A stretch of DNA of 6,462 nucleotides from the NCBI GenBank assembly GCA_006226265.1, contig SBHH01000362.1:1-6462 (forward strand). The letters run 5' to 3'. This document shows, in pieces, positions 1 through 5,127 of this stretch. The first letter of the stretch is position 1; every line of letters starts with the position of its first letter. The DNA comes from Alphaproteobacteria bacterium. Its GTDB lineage: Bacteria; Pseudomonadota; Alphaproteobacteria; Sneathiellales; Sneathiellaceae. A model generated the notes under the pieces. That model saw nothing but the letters and a program-made list of their open reading frames with translations, had not been told where the DNA came from and searched no databases. A program made the position numbers and the translations under genes.

Positions 1-30
1 GATGTTGTAGTTGTTTGGTGCTGTGGGTTT

Positions 31-52
31 CGGGGATTAAATTTTGTCCCCG
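31..52. repeat. GGGGA-capped AT-rich palindrome, copy 1
   Basis: This is a 22-bp near-palindrome: CGGGGA at 31-36 pairs perfectly with TCCCCG at 47-52, and the centre AAATTT (39-44) is also self-complementary, leaving two mismatched pairs. It belongs to the same family as the copies at 69-89 and 154-175, sharing the head GGGGAT and the tail TTTTGTCCCCG with the latter. It could be an origin repeat, a protein-binding site or a dispersed REP-like element. The sequence alone does not decide between these. Confidence 0.7.
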
Positions 53-64
53 TCTTGTACAAGA
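53..64. repeat. Perfect 12-bp palindrome TCTTGTACAAGA
   Basis: This perfect inverted repeat begins at the base after the first GGGGA-capped palindrome and ends five bases before the second. A 12-bp perfect symmetry in this position could be the operator of a dimeric DNA-binding protein, but no protein is identified. Confidence 0.5.
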
Positions 65-68
65 TTTC

Positions 69-89
69 AGGGGATAAAATCCAGTCCCG
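69..89. repeat. GGGGA-capped palindrome, degenerate copy 2
   Basis: The left half GGGGATAAAA is identical to the left half of the copy at 154-175. The right half has decayed to TCCAGTCCCG, so only GGGA (71-74) and TCCC (85-88) still pair. The minus-strand complement of 69-77 (TTATCCCCT) matches the DnaA box at 7 of 9 positions. It is read as a diverged member of the same repeat family. Confidence 0.5.
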
Positions 90-138
90 ACCCGGATTTG
101 TGAATTTTTTCGGGATATCGGGCATTTTCTGACCCTAA

Positions 139-151
139 AATTCCGGGAATT
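139..151. repeat. Short palindrome AATTCC-G-GGAATT
   Basis: Two perfect 6-bp arms (139-144 and 146-151) flank a single G, two bases before the third GGGGA-capped palindrome. It adds to the dense dyad symmetry of this region. No function can be assigned. Confidence 0.4.
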
Positions 152-152
152 A

Positions 153-161
153 TGGGGATAA
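153..161 (-). promoter_or_regulatory. DnaA-box-like nonamer (8/9)
   Basis: On the minus strand this reads TTATCCCCA, one mismatch from TTATCCACA. It overlaps the left arm of the palindrome at 154-175, so the match may be a by-product of that repeat. Confidence 0.35.
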
Positions 162-175
162 AAATTTTTGTCCCC
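154..175. repeat. GGGGA-capped AT-rich palindrome, copy 3 (best preserved)
   Basis: This is a 22-bp near-perfect palindrome with a single mismatched pair (159 against 170): GGGGA at 154-158, central A5T5 at 160-169, TCCCC at 171-175. The same core occurs as copy 1 at 31-52. Its left arm, read on the minus strand as TTATCCCCA (153-161), differs from the DnaA box at one position. The A5T5 core would melt easily, as expected of an unwinding element, but that is inference. Confidence 0.7.
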
Positions 176-220
176 GTTTTCAGATGAATTTTCCCCGGCA
201 TTTCGGATTTCCATTTCCGC

Positions 221-229
221 TTTTCCACA
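221..229 (+). promoter_or_regulatory. DnaA-box-like nonamer TTTTCCACA (8/9)
   Basis: It has one mismatch to the TTATCCACA consensus and is followed by GG, as is the second strong match at 317-325. The box lies between 5-bp inverted arms TCCGC (216-220) and GCGGA (231-235), so it would sit in the loop of a small hairpin if the strand were extruded. It supports the oriC reading of the region. Confidence 0.5.
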
Positions 230-298
230 GGCGGAGCTTTTGCGAATGAAAAAAGGGTTAACGGGGAATAATTTTTTGGGATTTTCGAAAGGCCCGTG

Positions 299-325
299 TT
301 ATCCCTGTTATTCCCGTAATCCACA
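299..325 (+). promoter_or_regulatory. Three tandem DnaA-box-like nonamers before the PPSRP gene
   Basis: Three 9-mers follow each other with no gap: TTATCCCTG (299-307, 6/9), TTATTCCCG (308-316, 6/9) and TAATCCACA (317-325, 8/9 to TTATCCACA). All are on the plus strand. Close head-to-tail spacing of one strong and weaker boxes is a known pattern for cooperative DnaA loading in origins. Binding here would also cover the 5' leader of the PPSRP gene, which starts 20 bp downstream, so DnaA could influence its transcription. The two weaker boxes are marginal taken singly. Confidence 0.45.
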
Positions 326-344
326 GGAAGAAATGCAGTTTCGA

Positions 345-1163
345 ATGGCCGAGTTTCAACTTCATCTGGTGTCGGATTCGACCGGTGAAACCCTGCAATC
401 CATGACCAAGGCGGCGCTGGTGCAGTTTGAAGGCATCACCCCGGTCGAACATATCTGGACTCTGACCCGCACCGTGCGTCAGCTCGATGATATCCTTGAT
501 TCCATTGCGAAAAAGCCGGGTTTGGTGCTCTATACCCTGGTCAGCAAGGAAATGCGCGATGTGCTGGAAATGGGCTGTCAGCGGCTCGGCGTGCCTTGTG
601 TCTCCGTGATGGATCCGGTCCTTTCCGCCTTTTCAAATTATCTGGGTAAGGAAATCCGCCGTCTGCCCGGCCGCCAGCATGCGCTGGACAAGGAATATTT
701 CAACCGGATCGAGGCCTTGAACTATACCATGGCGCATGACGACGGGCAGCTTCCCGATGGCTTGCAGGATGCGCAGATTGTGCTGGTCGGGGTATCGCGG
801 ACCTCGAAAACGCCGACCTCCTTTTATCTGGCGCATCGCGGTTACAAGACGGCCAATGTGCCGATTGTGCCTGATATTTCCCTGCCACCGCCTCTTTTCA
901 AACTGAATAATCCGCTGGTGGTCGGCCTTACCACAAGCCCGGAGCGCCTCTCCGAAATCCGGAAAAACCGGCTTTTAAGTCTCAAGCAGACGGTCGATAC
1001 GGATTATGTCGACCGGGAACGGATCAAGGATGAGGTGATTTTCGCCCGCAAGCTCTGCACGCGCGAAGGCTGGCCGGTGATCGATGTCTCCCGCCGCTCG
1101 GTCGAGGAAACGGCGGCGCAGATCATCACCCTTTATCATCGCCGTCATCAGACGGCGGTATAG
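345..1163 (+). CDS. Pyruvate,phosphate dikinase / PEP synthase regulatory protein (DUF299, PPSRP family)
   Basis: This 272-residue protein belongs to the family of bifunctional Ser/Thr kinases and Pi-dependent pyrophosphorylases. These use ADP to phosphorylate and inactivate PPDK or PEP synthase on a threonine, and use phosphate to reverse it, controlling PEP formation in the cytosol. The N-terminus MAEFQLHLVSDSTGET is the conserved family opening. The nucleotide-binding loop GVSRTSKT is at residues 149-156, followed by the conserved region around PIVPDISLPPPLF. Length matches the family (about 270-280). The frame is open further upstream from a TTG at 168, but that part resembles no protein and crosses the candidate origin. 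ATG at 345 fits homologues. An alternative ATG at 333 adds MQFR and has AGGA only 4 nt upstream. Whether the target is PPDK or PEP synthase cannot be told. It is the first gene of a rightward operon and maf starts 3 bp after its stop. Confidence 0.93.
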   Translation: MAEFQLHLVSDSTGETLQSMTKAALVQFEGITPVEHIWTLTRTVRQLDDILDSIAKKPGLVLYTLVSKEMRDVLEMGCQRLGVPCVSVMDPVLSAFSNYLGKEIRRLPGRQHALDKEYFNRIEALNYTMAHDDGQLPDGLQDAQIVLVGVSRTSKTPTSFYLAHRGYKTANVPIVPDISLPPPLFKLNNPLVVGLTTSPERLSEIRKNRLLSLKQTVDTDYVDRERIKDEVIFARKLCTREGWPVIDVSRRSVEETAAQIITLYHRRHQTAV

Positions 1164-1166
1164 GCC

Positions 1167-1769
1167 ATGTATCAGGGTCTTATTCTGGCGTCGCAAAGCC
1201 CGGCCCGGGCGCGGCTGTTAGAAAATGCGGGCTTTGAGTTTCTGACCCGCCCCGCTGTCATTGATGAGGTCGAAGTTCGCCATGCCATGGCGGGCGAAGG
1301 CGCCGATGCAGGCGATGTCGCCGTTATGCTCGCCGAGATGAAAGCCGCCAAAATCTCCCGGCAGGAGCCTGAGGCCCTTGTCATCGGCGCGGATCAGATG
1401 CTCGATTGCAACGGCATCTGGTTCGAAAAGCCTGCCGATATGGATCATGCGCGCGCCCATCTGTTAAGCCTGAAAGGCAAGACCCATCAGCTTTCAAGCG
1501 CGGTTTCGGTCGCAAAAGGCGGCTCCGTCCTCTGGCGGCATCTGGAGCAAGCCTCCCTTCGCATGCGAAATTTCGACGAGGCTTTTCTCGATCGTTATCT
1601 CGAAGTGGCGGGCGAGGATATTTTAAGCTCCGTCGGCGCCTATCGACTGGAAGGGCCGGGCGTGCATCTTTTTAATAAAATCGAGGGAGACTTCTTCACC
1701 ATTCTCGGTCTCCCGCTTCTCCCGCTTCTTGATTTTCTCCGGGGCCATAAGATAGGGCTGGCGTCATGA
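1167..1769 (+). CDS. maf: Maf family nucleoside triphosphate pyrophosphatase (YceF-like)
   Basis: This 200-residue cytosolic house-cleaning enzyme is expected to hydrolyse non-canonical or modified nucleoside triphosphates to the monophosphate plus pyrophosphate. Visible motifs are the N-terminal LASQSPARARLL (residues 7-18, family LASxSPRR-type loop), GADQ (75-78 region, with the catalytic aspartate at 76), GKTH (104-107), and SSVGAYRLEG (154-163). The C-terminal stretch KIEGDFFTILGLPLLPLLDFLR resembles the E. coli YceF branch (7-methyl-GTP) more than YhdE (dTTP/UTP), so YceF-like specificity is inferred, not shown. ATG lies 3 bp after the PPSRP stop, and the end overlaps the aroE start in an ATGA junction, implying translational coupling. 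Length is normal for the family and the sequence is intact. Confidence 0.93.
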   Translation: MYQGLILASQSPARARLLENAGFEFLTRPAVIDEVEVRHAMAGEGADAGDVAVMLAEMKAAKISRQEPEALVIGADQMLDCNGIWFEKPADMDHARAHLLSLKGKTHQLSSAVSVAKGGSVLWRHLEQASLRMRNFDEAFLDRYLEVAGEDILSSVGAYRLEGPGVHLFNKIEGDFFTILGLPLLPLLDFLRGHKIGLAS

Positions 1770-2629
1770 CGCAACAGACAAAAATCGCCGGGGTCTGCGG
1801 CTGGCCGATCAGCCATTCCCTCTCCCCCCGCCTGCATGGCTTCTGGATCAAGCGCCATAACCTTGACGCGGACTACCGCGCCTGGCCGGTGGAACCCAAG
1901 ACCTTACGAACAAGCCTGAACCGGCTGCGGCACGAATGCGCCACGGAAAACGGCATTTTCCGGGGCACCAATCTTACGATCCCTCTAAAAGAAGAGGCCA
2001 TGGGGATTATGGATATCCTCCATCCCACCGCCAAACGGATCGGCGCGGTCAATACGGTGGTGGTCCAAGAGGATGGTCAGCTTTTGGGGCGAAATACCGA
2101 TGCGGAAGGCTTCACCAATTCGCTCGCGGAACACGCCGATATCACAAAATTAAAAGGCGGTTCGGCGCTTCTCTTGGGCGCGGGCGGTGCCGCGCGGGCG
2201 CTTGTCACCGCGCTTCAGGATATGGGGCTTTCCCGGATCCAGATTGCCAATCGGACGACCGACCGGGCGGAAAAGCTTGCACAAGAGATGGGCGGCGCGG
2301 CAGAAGTCCTTCCCTGGGACCAGCGCGAAGCGGCTCTTGCCGAGACTGATATCCTCATCAATTCCACCAGTCTCGGGATGGCGGGTCAGCCCGCGCTCGA
2401 TCTCTCGCTTGATCGATTGCGCGAAAAAGCGATTGTTTCCGATATTGTCTATGTCCCGCTTGAAACGGAATTGTTGAAAGCCGCGCGGCTTCGCGGCAAT
2501 ATTGCGGTCGACGGGCTTGGCATGCTGCTCTATCAGGCGCGGGCGGGGTTCACCGCCTGGTTCGGGCAGGAAGTTGCGGTCGATCAAGCTTTACGCGATC
2601 ATGTGCTGGAAGCGCTTCAAAAGAAATAA
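1766..2629 (+). CDS. aroE: Shikimate dehydrogenase (NADP+)
   Basis: This 287-residue enzyme reduces 3-dehydroshikimate to shikimate with NADPH, step four of chorismate and aromatic amino acid synthesis, in the cytosol. Motifs in order: shikimate-binding SHSLSP (16-21), NLTIPLK with the catalytic lysine at 75, GAVNT (93-97), NTDAEG with the catalytic aspartate at 112, glycine-rich NADP loop GAGGAA (138-143), NRT (162-164, which recognises the NADP 2'-phosphate), and VDGLGMLLYQA near the C-terminus (248-258). All expected active-site residues are present and the length is typical. Its ATG overlaps the maf stop by 4 bp (ATGA); TAGGG 8 nt upstream may serve as ribosome binding site. coaE follows after 20 bp. 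Confidence 0.97.
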   Translation: MTQQTKIAGVCGWPISHSLSPRLHGFWIKRHNLDADYRAWPVEPKTLRTSLNRLRHECATENGIFRGTNLTIPLKEEAMGIMDILHPTAKRIGAVNTVVVQEDGQLLGRNTDAEGFTNSLAEHADITKLKGGSALLLGAGGAARALVTALQDMGLSRIQIANRTTDRAEKLAQEMGGAAEVLPWDQREAALAETDILINSTSLGMAGQPALDLSLDRLREKAIVSDIVYVPLETELLKAARLRGNIAVDGLGMLLYQARAGFTAWFGQEVAVDQALRDHVLEALQKK

Positions 2630-2635
2630 ACAATG

Positions 2636-2640
2636 AAGGA
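2636..2640 (+). promoter_or_regulatory. Ribosome binding site of coaE (AAGGA)
   Basis: AAGGA lies 9 nt before the coaE ATG at 2650, inside the 20-bp aroE-coaE gap, and fixes that start. It is the only operon junction here with a clear stand-alone Shine-Dalgarno sequence rather than an overlap. Confidence 0.7.
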
Positions 2641-2649
2641 ATAAAAAGA

Positions 2650-3240
2650 ATGCTGCTTGTCGGGCTGACCGGCTCCATCGGGATGGGGAAATCGACGGTC
2701 GCGGAAATGTTCCGGAAACTCGGCATTCCGGTCTATGACGCGGATGCGGAAATCCACAAACTCTATGCAAAAGGCGGCGCGGGCGTCGAGCCGATCCGTG
2801 AGGCCTTCCCGGAGGCCGTGACCGATGATGCGGTGGACCGGGCCGCGCTTTCCAAGCTTGTCGTCGGCAATCAGGCCGAAATCAAACGCCTTGAAAGTGT
2901 CATCCATCCGCTTTTGTCGGAAGGGCGGCAGGCCTTTTTTGACCGCTCCGCCGCCGAGGGGCATTTGCTGGTCGTCCTTGATATCCCGCTTATTTTTGAG
3001 ACGGGCGGGGAGGACCGGGTCCATAAAATCGCCGTTGTCTCCGCCCCCGCTCATGTCCAGAAAGAACGGGTGCTGGCCCGCCCCGGCATGACAGAGGAGA
3101 AGTTTAACGCTATTCTCGATCATCAGGTGGATGATGCGATCAAGCGGGAGCGCGCGGATTTCGTGATCGACACCCATTGCACGGAGGAAGAAACCTTCGA
3201 ACAGGTGAAGGAACTGGTAAGCAGGCTGAAAGATGCGTGA
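2650..3240 (+). CDS. coaE: Dephospho-CoA kinase
   Basis: This 196-residue enzyme phosphorylates the 3'-hydroxyl of dephospho-CoA with ATP, the last step of coenzyme A synthesis. The N-terminus LVGLTGSIGMGKST carries the P-loop (GSIGMGKST, 8-16). The family's YDAD (29-32), IHP (85-87) and the DIPLIFETGGE block (111-121, in place of the common DVPLLFE) follow in order, then DHQ (157-159) near the base-binding lid. Length fits the family (about 195-205). A clear AAGGA Shine-Dalgarno lies 9 nt upstream. The C-terminal 8 bp overlap the dnaQ start, suggesting coupled translation. The final motif reads FVIDT, where many homologues have a VI-N-(S/T/D) form; this is a mild variation. Confidence 0.96.
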   Translation: MLLVGLTGSIGMGKSTVAEMFRKLGIPVYDADAEIHKLYAKGGAGVEPIREAFPEAVTDDAVDRAALSKLVVGNQAEIKRLESVIHPLLSEGRQAFFDRSAAEGHLLVVLDIPLIFETGGEDRVHKIAVVSAPAHVQKERVLARPGMTEEKFNAILDHQVDDAIKRERADFVIDTHCTEEETFEQVKELVSRLKDA

Positions 3241-3898
3241 AATTGCCCTCGATACGGAAACGACCGGCTTCGATCCCGCAAGCGGCGATAGGATTGTCGA
3301 AATCGGCTGTGTCGAGATGATCAATCACATAGCCACCGGTAACGTCTTTCACCGCTACATCAATCCGGAACGGGATATGCCAACGGCGGCCTTCGAGGTG
3401 CATGGCCTTTCCGAGGAATTCCTCCGTGGTCACAAGGTGATGGCGGAGGAAATCGACGAATTTCTCGCCTTTATCGAAGGCGCGAAGCTTGTCATCCATA
3501 ATGCCCAGTTCGATATGAAATTCATCAATGCCGAACTGATCCGTTTAAAGCGCAAACCGCTTCCCATGAGCCAGTCGATCGATACGGTCGGCATGGCGCG
3601 GGCGAAATTTCCGGGCGCGCAGGCGAGCCTGGATGCGCTCTGCCGCCGCTTCAATATCGACAATTCTGCCCGTACGAAGCATGGTGCCCTTCTCGATGCG
3701 GAGCTTCTGGCCGAGGTTTATCTCGAACTGGTCGGCGGACGGCAGCAGGGCCTCTCCTTTGGTAGTGGGGCCGGTGACGATATATCCAAAGCTGAAGCCG
3801 AATTCCGCCCGCCGCGCGCCCATGCGCCAAGCGCGGAAGAGCTTGCCGCCCATGCGGAGTTCATGAAAAGCGTCGAGAACCCGATCTGGGAACGATAA
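3233..3898 (+). CDS. dnaQ: DNA polymerase III subunit epsilon (3'-5' proofreading exonuclease)
   Basis: This 221-residue DEDDh exonuclease proofreads for the replicative polymerase, bound to the alpha subunit and the sliding clamp. Exo I is DTETTG (7-12; metal ligands D7 and E9), Exo II is HNAQFD (89-94; D94), and Exo III is HGALLDAELLAEVY (150-163; H150 and D155). All five catalytic residues are present. After the exonuclease domain, QQGLSF (171-176) fits the QxxLxF clamp-binding pattern in the position where E. coli epsilon carries its beta-clamp motif. The rest (about 177-221) is the tail expected to bind alpha and ends in ENPIWER. The start overlaps coaE by 8 bp; the gene ends the rightward operon, with a strong terminator 14 bp after the stop. 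Confidence 0.97.
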   Translation: MREIALDTETTGFDPASGDRIVEIGCVEMINHIATGNVFHRYINPERDMPTAAFEVHGLSEEFLRGHKVMAEEIDEFLAFIEGAKLVIHNAQFDMKFINAELIRLKRKPLPMSQSIDTVGMARAKFPGAQASLDALCRRFNIDNSARTKHGALLDAELLAEVYLELVGGRQQGLSFGSGAGDDISKAEAEFRPPRAHAPSAEELAAHAEFMKSVENPIWER

Positions 3899-3911
3899 CG
3901 CATCCGACCAT

Positions 3912-3940
3912 AAAAAAGGGGCGAATGATCGCCCCTTTTT
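3912..3940. terminator. Bidirectional rho-independent terminator between dnaQ and secB
   Basis: A perfect GC-rich stem, GGGGCGA (3918-3924) with TCGCCCC (3929-3935), closes on the 4-nt loop ATGA. It is flanked by A6 on the left and T5 on the right, so both strands present a hairpin followed by a U-run. It lies 14 bp after the dnaQ stop and 23 bp from the secB stop. It should therefore end both convergent transcripts and insulate the origin-proximal operon from secB-fxsA. Confidence 0.93.
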
Positions 3941-3962
3941 GCATTTTCGATGATTTAGGGCC

Positions 3963-4454
3963 TCAGGCCATTCCGGCAGGCTGCTGCTGTGCAAGGATCT
4001 GCGCCTTGTGATCGCGGAACATCGCGCCGAAATCGAGCGGATCGAGCATCAGCGGCGCATAACCGCCGTCGCGCGTTGCATCGGCAATGATCCGCCGCGC
4101 GAAGGGGAAGAGAAGCCGCGGGCACTCGATCATGCAGATGGGCTCGATCGCATCGTCCGGGAAATCCTTCAACAGGAACAGGCCGCCATATACGAGTTCG
4201 ATCACGAAGGCGGTATGTTCGCCCTGATTGGCCTTCACCTCGATCCGGAGCTCGACATCGTAATGCTCTTCCACCCGGAGCCGCGCCTGGATGTTGGCGG
4301 CAAGGCTCACTTCCGGCTGCGGTGCATCTGGCGCCAGACTGTCCGGCGCGTTCGGATTTTCAAAGGAAAAGTCTTTCACATACTGGCGGATGATCGCAAG
4401 GGAGGGTTGCTTCGCCTCATCTCCGCCTGCGGCGTCCTGTCCATTGTCTGACAT
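3963..4454 (-). CDS. secB: Protein-export chaperone SecB
   Basis: This 163-residue cytosolic chaperone works as a tetramer that keeps preproteins unfolded and passes them to SecA for export. Visible family blocks are IRQYVKDFSFENPNAP (22-37), EHYDVELRIEV (63-73), ELVYGGLF (86-93) and CPRLLFPFARRIIADATRDG (111-130) followed by GYAPLMLDPLDF (131-142). Length is typical. The frame is open to about 4535, but an AGGAGA Shine-Dalgarno 7 nt before the codon at 4454 and the homology both place the start there. The acidic, glycine-rich N-terminus (about 1-16) and the Gln/Ala-rich C-terminus are the usual variable tails. It lies downstream of fxsA on the same strand, across a 117-bp structured spacer, and converges on dnaQ. 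Confidence 0.97.
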   Translation of the reverse strand: MSDNGQDAAGGDEAKQPSLAIIRQYVKDFSFENPNAPDSLAPDAPQPEVSLAANIQARLRVEEHYDVELRIEVKANQGEHTAFVIELVYGGLFLLKDFPDDAIEPICMIECPRLLFPFARRIIADATRDGGYAPLMLDPLDFGAMFRDHKAQILAQQQPAGMA

Positions 4455-4461
4455 ACGGGAA

Positions 4462-4467
4462 TCTCCT
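4462..4467 (-). promoter_or_regulatory. Ribosome binding site of secB (AGGAGA)
   Basis: Read on the minus strand, AGGAGA sits 7 nt before the ATG at 4452-4454. It decides between that start and the 27-residue longer open frame reaching 4535, which has no family resemblance. Confidence 0.8.
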
Positions 4468-4473
4468 GAATGG

Positions 4474-4489
4474 GGCCCTTCGCGGGGCC
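4474..4489 (-). other. GC-rich hairpin just upstream of the secB ribosome binding site
   Basis: On the minus strand, GGCCC and GGGCC form a 5-bp stem around a 6-nt loop (CGCGAA), ending 6 nt before the secB Shine-Dalgarno. It has no U-run and so is not a terminator. It may shape access to the ribosome binding site, but this is inference only. Confidence 0.4.
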
Positions 4490-4493
4490 GGAT

Positions 4494-4562
4494 ATTTGCT
4501 GGCTTGTGGCTATCACGGATGCCGGAACGGGACAAGGAATAAGTCCCGCATCCGTAGCAAAT
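4494..4562 (-). other. Extended RNA hairpin in the fxsA-secB spacer
   Basis: Transcribed leftwards, a continuous 20-nt arm (4562 to 4543) can pair with three blocks in order: 4556-4562 with 4494-4500 (7 bp), 4549-4555 with 4515-4521 (7 bp), and 4543-4548 with 4528-4533 (6 bp). One-sided bulges are 14 nt (4501-4514) and 6 nt (4522-4527), and the loop is 9 nt (4534-4542). All 20 pairs are Watson-Crick. There is no U-run after it, so it is not a classical terminator. It begins 9 bp after the fxsA stop and ends 27 bp before the secB Shine-Dalgarno. It could be a processing or stability element, or a secB leader structure. I do not recognise it as a named RNA family. Confidence 0.5.
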
Positions 4563-4571
4563 TCCCCTGTC

Positions 4572-5099
4572 CTAGCGCCCTCCGGCCCAGGGGCTGTTCG
4601 GATTGCGGCGACCTTCGCCGCCGTCCCTGTCCTCCTTGTCGAGGGAAGGGGCGTCAGGGTCGACCACCTCATATTCACCGTCGATCACGCCATCCCCACC
4701 CCGGCTTGAGCGTTTCCAGTTCGCCCGTCCGCCGCCCATAAAGACGAAATTGCTGTGTTTCGCCATATAGGCCGCCAGCGCGTGACGAAGCGGCGGCAAA
4801 AAGAGAAGGAAGCCGACCGCATCGGTGACGAACCCCGGGATCAGCAGAAACAACCCGGCGAGGGCGAGGAAAATGCCTTCAAATATCTCCTGCGCCGGGC
4901 TTTCCTGACGTTCGAGCGCCGCACGGGCGCGCATCAGAACGCCAATCCCCTGCACGCGGAGGAGCATCAGGCCCGCCGCCGCCGTCAGGAAGGTGATCAG
5001 GATGGTGTTAAAGGCGCCGATGGCACTCCCCACCTTGATGAAAACCATGATTTCCACCAGCGGAATTCCGATCAGCGCGGCCAGAATTAGTAAAGCCAA
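4572..5099 (-). CDS. fxsA: FxsA family inner-membrane protein
   Basis: This 175-residue protein belongs to the FxsA family. E. coli FxsA, when overproduced, relieves F-plasmid exclusion of phage T7; its normal cellular role is poorly defined. Hydrophobic segments at about 2-21, 26-48 and 75-101 predict an integral inner-membrane protein. The family signature LLIPGFVTDAVGFLLFLPPLR spans 85-105. The tail (about 115-175) is polar, glycine- and charge-rich, and contains the common VIDGEYEVVD motif (138-147). The start is TTG: there is no ATG between it and the in-frame stop upstream at 5106-5108, and the first downstream ATG (residue 18) would cut the first membrane segment. An AGAGGA Shine-Dalgarno lies 9 nt upstream of TTG. 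It diverges from the Tim44-like gene and precedes secB on its strand. Confidence 0.92.
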   Translation of the reverse strand: MALLILAALIGIPLVEIMVFIKVGSAIGAFNTILITFLTAAAGLMLLRVQGIGVLMRARAALERQESPAQEIFEGIFLALAGLFLLIPGFVTDAVGFLLFLPPLRHALAAYMAKHSNFVFMGGGRANWKRSSRGGDGVIDGEYEVVDPDAPSLDKEDRDGGEGRRNPNSPWAGGR

Positions 5100-5108
5100 A
5101 CTTGTTTA

Positions 5109-5114
5109 TCCTCT
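5109..5114 (-). promoter_or_regulatory. Ribosome binding site of fxsA (AGAGGA), supporting a TTG start
   Basis: On the minus strand AGAGGA lies 9 nt before the TTG at 5097-5099. Together with the stop codon at 5106-5108 in the same frame, it fixes the unusual TTG initiation. Confidence 0.7.
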
Positions 5115-5127
5115 TGCGAGTTTCTAT

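Larger units (their letters stand above)
1..344. other. Candidate chromosomal replication origin (oriC), left edge outside window
   Basis: This stretch has no credible gene and is visibly richer in A and T than the coding regions to its right. It lies directly upstream of the DUF299/PPSRP gene and the maf-aroE-coaE-dnaQ series, which is where Caulobacter and many other alphaproteobacteria carry oriC (between hemE and DUF299). Seen directly: nonamers TTTTCCACA (221-229) and TAATCCACA (317-325), each one mismatch from the DnaA box TTATCCACA and each followed by GG; a third 8/9 match on the minus strand at 153-161; AT-rich tracts at 159-169 and 267-277; and repeated palindromes. I found no GANTC methylation site and no full TTAA-N7-TTAA CtrA site, although 258-272 holds a half-site, so Caulobacter-type control is not shown. 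hemE is not in the window. The origin call is inferred from synteny plus weak motifs. The alternative is an ordinary intergenic region carrying dispersed repeats. Confidence 0.6.

Noticed and set aside
258..272. CtrA binding site (TTAA-N7-TTAA)
   Set aside because: Only the first TTAA (258-261) is present; the second half reads TAAT at 269-272, so the match is too weak to call.
67..324. 85-residue minus-strand open frame across the candidate origin
   Set aside because: It has no recognisable motif, its composition follows the palindromic repeats, and it has no ribosome binding site worth noting.
168..344. In-frame upstream extension of the PPSRP gene from a TTG at 168 (59 extra residues)
   Set aside because: The added residues resemble no family member, the known family begins with the FxLHLVSDSTGET block, and the segment overlaps the palindromes and DnaA-like boxes. 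It is an accident of an open frame.
2617..3324. 235-residue minus-strand open frame opposite coaE
   Set aside because: It lies antisense to a complete coaE with all its motifs, and the translation has no family resemblance. It is a shadow of GC-rich codon usage.
4008..4451. 147-residue plus-strand open frame opposite secB
   Set aside because: secB on the other strand is unmistakable and fills the same bases; this frame has no motif.
4455..4535. 27-residue longer N-terminus for SecB
   Set aside because: AGGAGA 7 nt before 4454 and the family N-terminus place the start there, and the upstream part overlaps the structured spacer.
4515..4555. Rho-independent terminator after fxsA
   Set aside because: The hairpin is strong, but the leftward strand continues GATAGCC with no T-run, so it is annotated as a structured RNA element instead.
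4755..5090. 111-residue highly charged plus-strand open frame opposite fxsA
   Set aside because: It is the complement of the membrane segments of FxsA; the charged composition is a mirror of the hydrophobic codons.
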